Source: Orenia metallireducens
Lineage (GTDB): Bacteria; Bacillota; Halanaerobiia; Halobacteroidales; Halobacteroidaceae
Assembly: GCF_001693735.1 (NCBI RefSeq)
Contig: NZ_LWDV01000009.1
Span: forward strand, 727,565-791,564
Direction: 5' to 3'
DNA length: 64,000 bases
Part shown: in pieces, positions 44,725-54,822 of the stretch
How the letters are laid out: each line of letters begins with the position of its first letter
Position numbering within the stretch: the stretch's first letter is position 1
Notes under the pieces: model-generated
Told to the model about the DNA's origin: nothing
The model's input: only the letters and a program-made list of their open reading frames with translations
The model's database searches: none
Translations under genes and position numbers: made by a program

Positions 44725-47256
44725 TTAAATCCATTTAATTAAACCTAACTCATGCTTAGTAGCTAATTTATCTGGATTTGGGATGACCCTAAAGGTATAA
44801 TTATAATCACCAGTCTCCTCAAATTTAACCTTAGCACTATAGGTATAATTATTCTCTTCTCCTATAGGTTTTAACTCCATAGGTATAACCTTAACAGAAC
44901 TTTGATTGTGCTTATCAACTAGATAGACCTCTACTCTTACATCTTTAGGTATCAAATCACCTAATTTAACTTGTGCAGTAAATTCAAATTCATCAGTGAT
45001 ATTAAATTTACCTTGGGCACCTTGATTGATAGAACTAATCTCTATCTTATCCCAATTGCTTTTTAGAGTATACTTCCATTTAGCTAAATCTATAGCTACT
45101 TTATTTTCCTCAAATTTCATGCCTCGTTTAAGAGCTGGCATATATAATCTATTAGTATATTCTTGTACCATGCGGTCAGTATTATATTTAGGAGCATTGC
45201 TAACTATAGTCTCTTTCATATACTCAATCCACCCATGGGCAATTCCATTATCATCAACATTATAATATAATGGTACAATCTCTTTTTCTAAAGTATCATA
45301 TAAGGACTTACTATCGATTAAATCCTGCTCTTCACGATTACTATACTCAGACTTATAACCAATAGCCCAACCATTTTTACCATTATAACCTTCACACCAC
45401 CATCCATCTAAAATGCTAAAGTTCAATCCACCATTAACAGCTACCTTCTGTCCACTGGTTCCACTAGCCTCTAATGGTCTTCTTGGATTGTTTAACCAAA
45501 CATCTACGCCTTGGACTAAGTATCTGGCTAAGTTCATATCATAGTTTTCTAAAATAATAAACTTTCCTTTAAATTCTTCACTTTCAGAGATATTGTGTAA
45601 CTCTTTAATCAACTCTTGACCAGGAATATCAGCTGGATGGGCCTTGCCTGCAAATACAAATTGGACCTCTTTTCCATGGTTATTACAGATCTCTTTTAGT
45701 CTTCTTAAATCTTTTAAGATTAAAGTTGCCCGCTTATAAGTTGCAAATCTGCGAGCAAACCCAATAGTTAAGGTATCTTTATCTAATAGACTTTCATCCA
45801 GTTCAGCTAAACCACTATATCTCTTTTTTCTAGCTAAATCCTTCTGGCGAACAAAGTCTATCATCTTAGACTTTAAGGCTCTATGAACCTGCCAAAACTC
45901 CTGATTAGGAATCTCCTTAACCTTTGCCCATACTTGCTTATCTTCAATCCTATCCCGCCAATTTGTTGGAAGATAATTATCAAATAGCTCCTTCAACTCT
46001 GGAGCTAACCAAGTCAAAGTATGAATTCCATTGGTAATATAAGTAATTGGATTCTCATCGACAGGCACAGAGGGCCATAAATCCTTCCACATCTTACTAG
46101 ATACATCACCATGTAAGGTACTAACTCCATTATGAAAACGAGATAATCGTAAAGCTAATACAGTCAATCCAAATCCTTCATCATAATCATGAATCATTCC
46201 TAATTTCATGAACTCTTCTCTACTCAACCCCACTTCCTGCCAGTAGTTAGAGAAATACTTATCCTTTAACGCAAAAGAGAAGACCTCATTACCTGCAGGA
46301 ACAGGGGTATGGGTAGTAAAGATAGTATTAGAAGCAACCTTCTCCATAGCTTGATAGAAGTCCATATCATTATCTTTAATCAGATTTCTAATTCTTTCTA
46401 AACCTAAATAAACAGAGTGACCTTCATTCATATGCCAAACTGCTGGCTTATACCCCATCTTATATAAAGCTCTAGTCCCCCCGACACCTAAAAGAATCTC
46501 TTGGGAGATTCTAGTTTCAGAACCTCCACCATATAACCTTGAAGTCAGCTTTCTATCACCTTCATTATTAGATTCTAAGTCAGTATCTAATAAGTAAACA
46601 GTAATTCTTCCAACCTTTACTTCCCAGACTTTAAAGTATACATCTCTCTGCTCCAATTTAACAGAAAGGATTAAATCCTCATCAGACTCATCTTTAACTG
46701 GATTTACTGCTAGTAAATCAAAATCTAACTCTGGATAAACCGCCTTCTGCCATCCTTCATTATTGATTCTTTGTTGAAAGTATCCATTACGATAAAGTAT
46801 TCCAACTCCAACAAAAGGTAATCCTAAATCACTGGCAGATTTGCAATGATCTCCAGCAAGAACCCCTAAACCACCCGAATAAATTGGTAGGGATTCATGA
46901 AAACCAAATTCAGCAGAAAAATAAGCAATTACTCTTCCTTCTGCTAATTGATCAAAGTTTCTGTTAAACCAAGTATCTTGACGATTTAAATAATTATCAA
47001 AGGATTCTATGACTTTATTATACTCTGTTAAGAAATTATCATCCTCAGCAACCTGCTGTAGAGTTTTATAACTTACTTTAGAGATAAACTTAATAGGATT
47101 TCTATTAACCTCTTCCCATAATTTAAAATCAATTTTCTTAAATAAATCTTCTACCTCTGGATTCCAAGACCACCATAAATTTTTAGAGATACGTTTTAAA
47201 CCTTCAATCTGTGCTGGTAATTCTGGTTTAACTGATAAACTACCATAGAATTGCAT
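44725..47256 (-). CDS. glgP: Alpha-glucan (glycogen) phosphorylase, short DUF3417 type
   Basis: 843 aa. It releases glucose-1-phosphate from glycogen. The N-terminal DUF3417 region (NLWWSWNPEVEDLFKKID) is followed by YFSAEFGFHESLPIYSGGLGVLAGDH, FTTHTPVPAGNEVF and the PLP region EASGTSGQKVAVNGGLNFS with the lysine. The C-terminal ~100 residues form an extra beta-sandwich (KLGDLIPKDVRVEVYLVD … FRVIPNPDKL) common in this subfamily. It is the last gene of the glycogen cluster and has its own terminator. It lies 49 bp downstream of the branching enzyme and is probably co-transcribed. Confidence 0.93.
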   Translation of the reverse strand: MQFYGSLSVKPELPAQIEGLKRISKNLWWSWNPEVEDLFKKIDFKLWEEVNRNPIKFISKVSYKTLQQVAEDDNFLTEYNKVIESFDNYLNRQDTWFNRNFDQLAEGRVIAYFSAEFGFHESLPIYSGGLGVLAGDHCKSASDLGLPFVGVGILYRNGYFQQRINNEGWQKAVYPELDFDLLAVNPVKDESDEDLILSVKLEQRDVYFKVWEVKVGRITVYLLDTDLESNNEGDRKLTSRLYGGGSETRISQEILLGVGGTRALYKMGYKPAVWHMNEGHSVYLGLERIRNLIKDNDMDFYQAMEKVASNTIFTTHTPVPAGNEVFSFALKDKYFSNYWQEVGLSREEFMKLGMIHDYDEGFGLTVLALRLSRFHNGVSTLHGDVSSKMWKDLWPSVPVDENPITYITNGIHTLTWLAPELKELFDNYLPTNWRDRIEDKQVWAKVKEIPNQEFWQVHRALKSKMIDFVRQKDLARKKRYSGLAELDESLLDKDTLTIGFARRFATYKRATLILKDLRRLKEICNNHGKEVQFVFAGKAHPADIPGQELIKELHNISESEEFKGKFIILENYDMNLARYLVQGVDVWLNNPRRPLEASGTSGQKVAVNGGLNFSILDGWWCEGYNGKNGWAIGYKSEYSNREEQDLIDSKSLYDTLEKEIVPLYYNVDDNGIAHGWIEYMKETIVSNAPKYNTDRMVQEYTNRLYMPALKRGMKFEENKVAIDLAKWKYTLKSNWDKIEISSINQGAQGKFNITDEFEFTAQVKLGDLIPKDVRVEVYLVDKHNQSSVKVIPMELKPIGEENNYTYSAKVKFEETGDYNYTFRVIPNPDKLATKHELGLIKWI

Positions 47257-47305
47257 CTATACCACCTCTAGCTATTTATTTACTTTACTTATTAAATTTA
47301 TTAGG

Positions 47306-48955
47306 CTAACTAGGTATTGCTATATCTTCACCTTTACCTTCTATTTTAGGCTGATGTCTTTTACTATAGATTTTATAATCTATATCTGGGAATATATTGT
47401 CTTTCCATTCTATCTCACCTAAGAAACTTTCATTTATATTACCCGATTTTATTTGATTATATAAGTCTAAGAATCTACTAATATGGGCTTTTGTTCTATT
47501 AACAGCATATTCAACAGTAGTTCCAGTCATCATAATAAATGCCCAGTCACTACTTTGAGCCAGTAACAACTCTCTAGCAGCTTGATTTAATGCTCTTCTT
47601 GTTAAATCATCAGGATGATAAATCTCTGTTGCCAACTCAATCATCTTCTCTGCTGCATGATGCAGATGGCGATAAATCCAATCATTACTATCATCTAACC
47701 AGACATCATTATATCCTTTGGCACCCCAACTACACATTGGTGGTTGACAGACTTGATTACTTGGATATTCTTCTAAATAATCGATTGGAGATATCATCTT
47801 AACTACATCCTGGTCATAATAAGCCTTTCTAATTAAGAAATTAATAAAATCTGGTCCTTCATACCACCAATGTCCAAATAATTCTGCATCGTATGGTGAT
47901 AACACAATAGGTTTTCTATCAATTAATCCATCCAAATATTCAATTTGCTTAGCTCTATTAAATAAAAAGTTACCTGCATGTTCAGCAGCTTTATCCCTTG
48001 CTACATATGGATCATATGGCTGCTTAGCATCTAACCCACACTCTGATCCAGTAATCTTATGGTATTTGATTCCTGTATCCATTCTAATTCCATCAGGATG
48101 AATATATGGTCCAATATAATCTAAAGGTAATTCAAATCCAATATCACGATAAAATTCTCTATAATTGTAGTCTCCTGGATAACCTGTCTTAGAACTCCAA
48201 ACTTGACGAGAGGATTCTTGATCTCGAGCAAAAGCAGCAACTCCTGAACGAGTATAGATAGGAGAAAAGACACCATATTTAGGACGAGGTGTAGCATGTA
48301 GTATCCCATGAGTATCTACAATAAAAAATCTAATCCTAAATTCTCTTAAGATCTTATCTACACCTGGATAATAAGCACATTCTGGCAACCAAATTCCTCT
48401 TGGTTCTCTTCCTAAATGCTTTTTATGAGTCTCTACTGCTACTTCAATCTGCGCTCTTACTGCTTCAGGATACTGTTGCATCAATGGTAAGTATCCATGA
48501 GTAGCACCACAGGTGATAATCTCCAAATAACCTAGATCCTGAAATCTCTTAAAAGCATTAACTAAATTTTTATTATATCTATGTACAAAGGTCTCTCTAG
48601 CCTTCTCAAATCTCTCTAAATAAAATCTAGCTGTTTTATTAAAGTCAGGATTATCTTTAGTACGCTCTACCTCTTTGTGAGCCAGTTCAATCGATTTATC
48701 AATATGTCTAACATAACGATCTTGCAATAATGGATCTGCTAACATAGAAATTAACGGTGGAGTTAAAGACATAGTAAGTCTATACTCTACTCCATCACGA
48801 TGTAATTCCTCAAAATGATTAATCAATGGTATATATGTCTCTGTAATAGCCTCATAAAGCCAGTTTTCTTCCATAAAATCCTCATGCTCTGGATGTCGCA
48901 CAAATGGTAAATGTGCATGTAATACTAATGCTAAATATCCTTTTTCTACTACCAT
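47306..48955 (-). CDS. GH57-family 1,4-alpha-glucan branching enzyme
   Basis: 549 aa from ATG at 48955 (GGGAGTGATAACT). It makes alpha-1,6 branches in glycogen. GH57 motifs are in order: LHAHLPFVRHPE (motif 1), GIWLPECAYYPGVD (nucleophile E192), SPYDAELFGHWWYEGP (acid D356) and the C-terminal DUF1957 helical domain (DWAFIMMTGTTVEYAV). The length fits the Thermococcus/Thermus branching-enzyme type rather than GH57 amylase. Its place between glgP, a DUF4912 gene and glgA supports the call. Confidence 0.88.
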   Translation of the reverse strand: MVVEKGYLALVLHAHLPFVRHPEHEDFMEENWLYEAITETYIPLINHFEELHRDGVEYRLTMSLTPPLISMLADPLLQDRYVRHIDKSIELAHKEVERTKDNPDFNKTARFYLERFEKARETFVHRYNKNLVNAFKRFQDLGYLEIITCGATHGYLPLMQQYPEAVRAQIEVAVETHKKHLGREPRGIWLPECAYYPGVDKILREFRIRFFIVDTHGILHATPRPKYGVFSPIYTRSGVAAFARDQESSRQVWSSKTGYPGDYNYREFYRDIGFELPLDYIGPYIHPDGIRMDTGIKYHKITGSECGLDAKQPYDPYVARDKAAEHAGNFLFNRAKQIEYLDGLIDRKPIVLSPYDAELFGHWWYEGPDFINFLIRKAYYDQDVVKMISPIDYLEEYPSNQVCQPPMCSWGAKGYNDVWLDDSNDWIYRHLHHAAEKMIELATEIYHPDDLTRRALNQAARELLLAQSSDWAFIMMTGTTVEYAVNRTKAHISRFLDLYNQIKSGNINESFLGEIEWKDNIFPDIDYKIYSKRHQPKIEGKGEDIAIPS

Positions 48956-49369
48956 AGTTATCACTCCCAAAAATTTAATAAAATATACAAACTACTCTGG
49001 AAAGATACTTCATTATTTACATAATGTATTTATACAGAAAAATATTTTATCCTTCCTTTTAACCAATATAAATAAGTTCAACTTAAATCATCAAATTTGA
49101 TAAATTAAAGTTTAAAAATATATTTTTCTATTAGATATCCCCTTCTAAAGTTAAATGACTATTTTAGATCATTATAAGATTTATAATCAATATATGATGT
49201 GCTAATGATCACTTACTCTATTTAGACACTTTAACAAATAAGTAAAGATAATCACTCCTATATAAAATATCTAATAAATCAATTTATTTTTATAAATAAC
49301 TATATAACAGGGTTAATTCTATATAAGAGTAGAATTATTATTACAACCATGTATAAAATATTATACCTA
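48956..49369. other. AT-rich gap without gene
   Basis: 414 bp, strongly AT-rich, no ORF or obvious hairpin. It probably contains the promoter of the branching enzyme gene, which I cannot place with confidence. Confidence 0.5.
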
Positions 49370-50125
49370 CTACCTTTCTAATACCTCTAATATTTCAACA
49401 GATTTTTTAAGTAATTCTGCTGAACCTTCTAATTGCTCCAGCTTAAGTAACGCTAGAGAACTTACTCTCTCTTCTAAACTATATAAATTAATCTCTAAAT
49501 CTTCACTAATCTTTCTTATCCCTTTTTTTATTAATTCTGGAGAGCTAAGCCCTTCCTGGCCTCTTGCTAAAGCACCAGATAAGAGATAAATTATATCCAT
49601 AGTCTCCTTAACTGTCATCCATTCTTCATCTAATATATCACTGATTTTATTATTAGGCATACTGACTCGATTGGATTCAAGAACTGGATGTATATTCCCA
49701 AATTTATCTAATACACCTAACTTCACCTCGTAGGTATTTGCTGGTGCTAAATCATTTAAGTACCATCTGTTATTATCAGCAGTAATATTAATATCATAAT
49801 AAACATTATAATCACTACCTAAACTAAGATTATAGACCCTTAGAATTAAAGGTGCATCTTCTAATCCTTTGTATCCAGCTTGACGACAAATTTTATAAAT
49901 CTTCTCTAATCTATACTCCCAATATAAATGAGCAGTCTTTGGATTTTTGACTTGTAACATCAACCTATCTTCTCCATAACTACTGGGAATTTGATATTGG
50001 TTGATATTATCTTGATTTGGCTCATTATTAGCCATCTTCTTCTGAGCAAGCTCACTTGTTTGTGGGCTACTTAATACCTCCTTATCTTCTAATTGATTTA
50101 AGTTAACCTCTTGAATTTCAGACAT
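49370..50125 (-). CDS. DUF4912 protein of the glycogen cluster
   Basis: 251 aa. A DUF4912 domain (about 50-150: YGEDRLMLQVKNPKTAHLYWEY … PLILRVYNL … YEVKLGVLDKFGN) is followed by a helical tail. DUF4912 proteins often accompany GH57 enzymes and glycogen synthase, and the fibronectin-like fold may bind glucan. The N-terminal 40 residues are polar and likely disordered. The function is unproven. Confidence 0.8.
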   Translation of the reverse strand: MSEIQEVNLNQLEDKEVLSSPQTSELAQKKMANNEPNQDNINQYQIPSSYGEDRLMLQVKNPKTAHLYWEYRLEKIYKICRQAGYKGLEDAPLILRVYNLSLGSDYNVYYDINITADNNRWYLNDLAPANTYEVKLGVLDKFGNIHPVLESNRVSMPNNKISDILDEEWMTVKETMDIIYLLSGALARGQEGLSSPELIKKGIRKISEDLEINLYSLEERVSSLALLKLEQLEGSAELLKKSVEILEVLER

Positions 50126-50282
50126 ACTAACCCCTCCTCTAAAACTTATAATTATTAGTTATAAAATTATAATCATCAGTGAAGTTCATAAAGTAATAAT
50201 TAGTAAATTTTAATTATGAAATTCCCTGAAGACACCCAATACCAATCTACAATTCTATTCTATATGAATAGCAATTATGACA

Positions 50283-52016
50283 TTAATAGGTCAATAACTT
50301 CTTTAACTCTCCAAAAAGTTTATTTCCTACCCCTTTTATCTTCTTTAATTCATCTAAATTTTTAAACATACCTTCTTGACTCCTATAATTAATAATTTTA
50401 TCTGCTAAATGAGGTCCTATCCCTTTTAACTCAGTTAAATTCTCTTTACTAGCAAGATTAAGATTGACTTTTTGAATCAAATCTCCTAAACCTTCCACTT
50501 TATTCTCCGAATTCATATTTAACTTTAGAACTTTTGCTTCTAATTCTTTATTTTTATCTAACTCTTCTTGATTTATCCCTAATAATCTACAATATAATTC
50601 GATATATTCATTAGCAGATTTATTCCAACTAAAATCAAAACTCATAGCTCTTCTCACTAACTTATCCCACAATTCTGGTTGATGATAAAGATTAATAGCT
50701 CTACGAATTGTATATAACATATCATGGGCATTATAATTTTTAAATGTAAATCCATTTCCTTCTCCTGTTACTTCATTATAGGATTTGATAGTATCATTCA
50801 ATCCACCAGTTTCCCTTACAAGAGGTATAGTACCATATCTTAAACTAAATAACTGCCCTAGACCACAAGGCTCATACTTAGACGGCATTAAGAAGATATC
50901 ACTTCCAGCATAAATCTTCTGTGCTAAATTGCTGTCATATCTGATATTTGCTGCTACTTTATTAGGATAACGCCTTCCTATATCTTTAAACATTTCTTCA
51001 TAAAAATATTCTCCAGTACCTAGAATAATTAACTGTATATCTTCTTGTAATAGTTCGTCGACAATAGCAGAAATTAAATCTAACCCTTTCTGCTCAACAA
51101 GTCTAGAGATCAAACTGATAACTGGAACATCTTCTCTAATAGGTAAGCCCATATCTTCCTGTAACCTTCTCTTATTTTCATATTTGCCTGATAGATTATC
51201 TGCACTATAATTGGCATAGATTCTATTATCAGAAGTAGGATCATTCTCCTGATAACTAATGCCATTGACAATACCATATAAATCATCGGCATTCATTCTT
51301 AATACGTAGTCTAGACCTTCACCAAAATAAGGAGTTTTAATCTCACTAGCATAGGTTTTACTAACTGTAGTAATCATATCGGACATCTCAATCCCCATCT
51401 TCATATAATTAATACAGTCATCATGGCAAACCACTCCCCAATCCCAATACTTGGAATGTAATGCTAAAACATCATCAAGAACCTCTTTACCAAATACCCC
51501 TTGATAACGTAAATTATGAATTGTGTAGACTGTTTTAATGTCTTTATAAAAGTCATAGGTTTGATAATTTTCTTTAAGCATAATACTTAATGGACCAGTC
51601 TGCCAATCATTACAGTGAATAATATCTGGCTGAAAGTTTATTTTAGGTAACATCTCTAATACAGCACGGCAGAAATAAGCAAATTGAATATGCTTATCTT
51701 TATTATCATAAAGGCTATCGCGATCAAAGTAATTCTTATTATCTATAAAATAATTAATTACTCCCTCTCTTTCCAAACTATTTACTCCAACATAATTATC
51801 CCTCCAACCAACCCTAGTCCTAAAGTGAAGCTGGTGTTCTAAATTTTGGAGATAATCCCATGGAATCTGCCTATATTGAGGCATAACTACTCTAATATCA
51901 TGTCCCTCTTCTTTTATAGCTTGGGGTAAGGAACCAGCTACATCGGCTAAACCACCAGTTTTAGCAAAAGGTGCAACTTCAGAAGACACAAATAATATCT
52001 TTAACTTATTCTTCAT
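50283..52016 (-). CDS. glgA: Glycogen synthase with C-terminal helix-hairpin-helix domain
   Basis: 577 aa. It transfers glucose from ADP-glucose to glycogen. The GT5 part (about 1-485) has SSEVAPFAKTGGLADVAGSLP (sugar-nucleotide loop), HCNDWQTG, YTIHNLRYQG and PSKYEPCGLGQLFSLRYG with the catalytic Glu. A ~35-residue linker leads to two helix-hairpin-helix motifs at 520-577 (LTELKGIGPHLADKI, LKKIKGVGNKLFGEL), as in ComEA. HhH modules bind DNA, so this fusion is odd for a sugar enzyme. The frame is continuous, so it is not an annotation artefact. Confidence 0.92.
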   Translation of the reverse strand: MKNKLKILFVSSEVAPFAKTGGLADVAGSLPQAIKEEGHDIRVVMPQYRQIPWDYLQNLEHQLHFRTRVGWRDNYVGVNSLEREGVINYFIDNKNYFDRDSLYDNKDKHIQFAYFCRAVLEMLPKINFQPDIIHCNDWQTGPLSIMLKENYQTYDFYKDIKTVYTIHNLRYQGVFGKEVLDDVLALHSKYWDWGVVCHDDCINYMKMGIEMSDMITTVSKTYASEIKTPYFGEGLDYVLRMNADDLYGIVNGISYQENDPTSDNRIYANYSADNLSGKYENKRRLQEDMGLPIREDVPVISLISRLVEQKGLDLISAIVDELLQEDIQLIILGTGEYFYEEMFKDIGRRYPNKVAANIRYDSNLAQKIYAGSDIFLMPSKYEPCGLGQLFSLRYGTIPLVRETGGLNDTIKSYNEVTGEGNGFTFKNYNAHDMLYTIRRAINLYHQPELWDKLVRRAMSFDFSWNKSANEYIELYCRLLGINQEELDKNKELEAKVLKLNMNSENKVEGLGDLIQKVNLNLASKENLTELKGIGPHLADKIINYRSQEGMFKNLDELKKIKGVGNKLFGELKKLLTY

Positions 52017-53188
52017 TGTAATCCTCCTCTAAATTAAGTAGGTATATCTTTAGATCGAATAAAAGAAAATTATATTAAAATATATTTCTATTATCCATAA
52101 TTATGCAAGATTTAAACTTTAATACATATTACTCTGTTTTTTTTCTTAAATTTCTAATAGGTAGGTAATAAATTTTTGATTGTCTATTAACTATATGATT
52201 ATCCTAGTCGTTAATATGTTACTTTAAATAAATTTTATATTTAATTTAGAATGTTCTGGTCTGCATTAAAAATTCATACTCTTAGAATGCTTTTTCTTTT
52301 AAGCATACAATTTAAATTATCACCATAACTCAAGACTTTTATTCTAAACAAATAATTTCTTTAATAAAAATTTCATCTTTATCTAACTTAATTTAAACAA
52401 TTATAAACTGATTATTAACTTATAGCTTATATAATTTAAATATATTTTAACATACAAATCAAAATTTTAAAAGTTTTTAATTACATTTAATGAAAAAATT
52501 TACATTTATGTATTCCTACTGTAACCCTAAATATAAGCTTTTATGCTATATACTCTTATCTTTATTTTAATTTGATTTTTATTATAATTTTGATTTTAGG
52601 CTTGGATATCTATATAAATTGAATTAAAGTTTTTCATTAAGCATTTATTCGTGTATATATGAAAATTATTAGTTCAACTTATATATAGTTATCTAACTTT
52701 AGAATGAAATATAAAACCAATCTACCTCACCCCTCACCCCTAACCCCTATGAGGAATATAATTCAATTCCTCTTCGTACAGAACCAGTCTCTCCTCATGC
52801 CAAGAGAGGGGAACAAAATATGTTTTAATTCTCTATTTTAAGGTAGGAGAGAGCTAGGGAAATTATACTTTATAATCATTTTTAATAAAGTATAATGACC
52901 ATGGAGAGTCTCTTGAGACTTGTAAGGAGTGAGGTATAAAAATGGTTTTAAATTTTCTATAAAATTACACTTTAGACTTGGATATATCTATTATAGATTT
53001 ACCATAAAATAGGTTAATAACAATCATATGAATTATTCAAATTTTCAAAATATTTTAAGGAAACTGTTTACATTTATCCTAAACTAACATATAATATAAA
53101 TAAGAAGAGAGTACTTAGTAGAATCGATTCTCTTTAAAGTACTGAGTAGCCGAGCAAGTTACCATAAAAAACTTGTGAGGTGATATCC
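52017..53188. other. Long AT-rich intergenic region with degenerate palindromic repeat
   Basis: 1.17 kb with no credible gene. At 52728-52925 a degenerate palindrome (CTCACCCCTAACCCCTATGAGG … GGTAGGAGAGAGCTAGGG) matches the more perfect copy at 61468-61555. A hairpin leader (GTACTTAGTAG … GTACTGAGTAG, about 53110-53150) precedes the small gene that follows. Confidence 0.6.
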
Positions 53189-53293
53189 ATGTACTATGAA
53201 AGCATTTATTTTGTCAAATCTAAGGAACAAGACCTTCTTAGAGCTGAACGACAAGCTGAATTAGAACGAAAAGCAAAAAAACACAATAATTAA
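53189..53293 (+). CDS. 34-aa microprotein
   Basis: The peptide starts MYYESIYFVKSKEQDLLRAE and ends RKAKKHNN, an amphipathic helix rich in Lys/Arg/Glu. A strong ribosome site (GTGAGGTGATATCC) precedes the ATG and a textbook terminator (53301-53330) begins 8 bp after the stop, so the unit is probably expressed. A structured leader lies upstream. The function is unknown. Confidence 0.6.
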   Translation: MYYESIYFVKSKEQDLLRAERQAELERKAKKHNN

Positions 53294-53300
53294 GCAAAAA

Positions 53301-53333
53301 GAAGTAGGTTGGAATTCCAACCTACTTCTTTTT
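53301..53333 (+). terminator. Terminator after the 34-aa gene
   Basis: GAAGTAGGTTGGAATTCC with complement and a run of seven T; a 15-bp stem. Confidence 0.9.
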
Positions 53334-53407
53334 TTAGATTTATATGTATAAAACAAAAAAACTCTTTCTCAATTTGAAAACATTTCTAATTTAGATTATT
53401 TTAATTA

Positions 53408-53484
53408 TGGTAGCGGCGGAGGGATTTGAACCCCCGACTCTACGGGTATGAACCGTATGCTCTAGCCAACTGAGCTACACCGCC
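53408..53484 (-). tRNA. tRNA-Met (CAT)
   Basis: 77 nt with encoded CCA. The anticodon loop reads TTCATAC, the D arm AGCTCAGTTGGCTAGAGC and the T arm GGGGGTTCAAATCCCTC. Acceptor GGCGGTG pairs with CGCCGCT (one G-T at each of two positions). Elongator type is likely, since the first pair is formed. Confidence 0.95.
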
Positions 53485-53503
53485 ATATCATTTAATTTTA
53501 AAA

Positions 53504-53592
53504 TGGTACCGAAGGTCGGACTCGAACCGACACGGGAGTTAAATCCCACCGGATTTTAAGTCCGGTGCGTCTGCCTATTCCGCCACCTCGGC
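53504..53592 (-). tRNA. tRNA-Leu (TAA)
   Basis: 89 nt with CCA. The anticodon loop reads ACTTAAAAT, and the long variable arm (TGGGATTTAACTCCCGT) is typical of Leu. Acceptor GCCGAGG pairs with CTTCGGT. Confidence 0.95.
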
Positions 53593-53661
53593 ATAATAAC
53601 TCTCAATCACAATTATTATTTTACAATATTCTAAAAAACTTGTCAACTATTAATTATTTAA

Positions 53662-53746
53662 TGGTGGAGGGGAGAGGATTTGAACCTCTGAAGGCGTCGC
53701 CGGCAGATTTACAGTCTGCTCCCTTTGACCACTCGGGAACCCCTCC
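53662..53746 (-). tRNA. tRNA-Tyr (GTA)
   Basis: 85 nt with CCA. The anticodon loop reads CTGTAAATC, with the long variable arm GCCGGCGACGCCTTC of bacterial tRNA-Tyr. Acceptor GGAGGGG pairs with CCCCTCC. Confidence 0.95.
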
Positions 53747-53997
53747 ATAATCTTTAATTGACACATAGAATAAAGCACTTACCCTTAATTAGGCAATTTT
53801 TTGTGCAACTTTTAATATAATATCACACCACAAAATTAATGTCAAATAAAAATTTAAATTTTTATAATAATTTTTAATTAAATTAATCATTAAATTTTTT
53901 GAATATATATTAAATGATTCCCAATAAACAAATTATAACTTATTCCAAACATAAATTAAATGATAGACTATAAGCTATTAATAGTCTTCTTAAATAA

Positions 53998-54711
53998 TTA
54001 TCCTTCTAATTCCTCAAAATGTTCCATTCTTATTTGATTCTTAACCTTTTCATCAATGACTATCTCTTTAAACTCTTCCCAACCTATTCTATCTATCATC
54101 TCACCTAATCTCTCGCCTACCTTACCCTCTTCTTTATAATAATCCATAATCTTTTCCACAAATAATAGAACTTGTTCATGGCTTAACTGATGAGCAATAG
54201 TTTTGGCTAGACTTGGATTATGCCCTCCTGCTCCTCCAATTCTTAATTCAAATCCTTCTTCATGACCTATTACACCAATATCTCTAATAGCTGGTGCAGT
54301 ACAAGATAAATGACAACCACTTACAGCCATCTTCATTCTTGAAGGCAATTCCATACCTAAATATTTATTTTCTAAAGCCATTCCCAACTTAACTGAATCA
54401 GCTTTCCCCCGCTTACAGAAACTTGTCCCAGGACAGAAACGAATACCTCTACATCTTAAACCAGATTTGTCTTTAGACTTCATTCCTAAATCTTCCCAAG
54501 CTTGCTCTACTTGCTCAGCTTCTAAACCAATTAACATAATCTGCTGACCAGATGTTACTTTGATTATACAATCATATTTCTCTGCCACTTCAGCAATCTT
54601 TTTTAAGGTTTTAGCATTGGTTAACCCCCCACTGATATGGGGAGTAATTGCATAACTTCTCTTGCCATTTTTAATCCGCTGCAAATTTGCCCCTTGTGGT
54701 AATTGAATCAT
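53998..54711 (-). CDS. Small siroheme/[4Fe-4S] sulfite reductase-like protein, copy 1
   Basis: 237 aa. A ferredoxin-like half domain (about 5-75) is followed by the siroheme-iron-sulfur region CRGIRFCPGTSFCKRGKADS (about 87-106) and MAVSGCHLSCTAPAIRDIGVIG. The Cys pattern C-x5-C … SGC-x3-C ligates the cluster that bridges to siroheme. The single-module size matches the small monomeric sulfite reductase of Desulfovibrio (about 24 kDa) and related nitrite/sulfite reductase-like proteins. It lies next to a paralogue and near asrABC. Confidence 0.8.
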   Translation of the reverse strand: MIQLPQGANLQRIKNGKRSYAITPHISGGLTNAKTLKKIAEVAEKYDCIIKVTSGQQIMLIGLEAEQVEQAWEDLGMKSKDKSGLRCRGIRFCPGTSFCKRGKADSVKLGMALENKYLGMELPSRMKMAVSGCHLSCTAPAIRDIGVIGHEEGFELRIGGAGGHNPSLAKTIAHQLSHEQVLLFVEKIMDYYKEEGKVGERLGEMIDRIGWEEFKEIVIDEKVKNQIRMEHFEELEG

Positions 54712-54822
54712 ATTAGTTCCTCCAATCTTATTTAAAGAATGAATATAAGAGATCAGTGTGAATAAATTGAAAACTGCTTTACCAATTATTAGTACTCACA
54801 CCGATCATCTAGTAAGATTACA

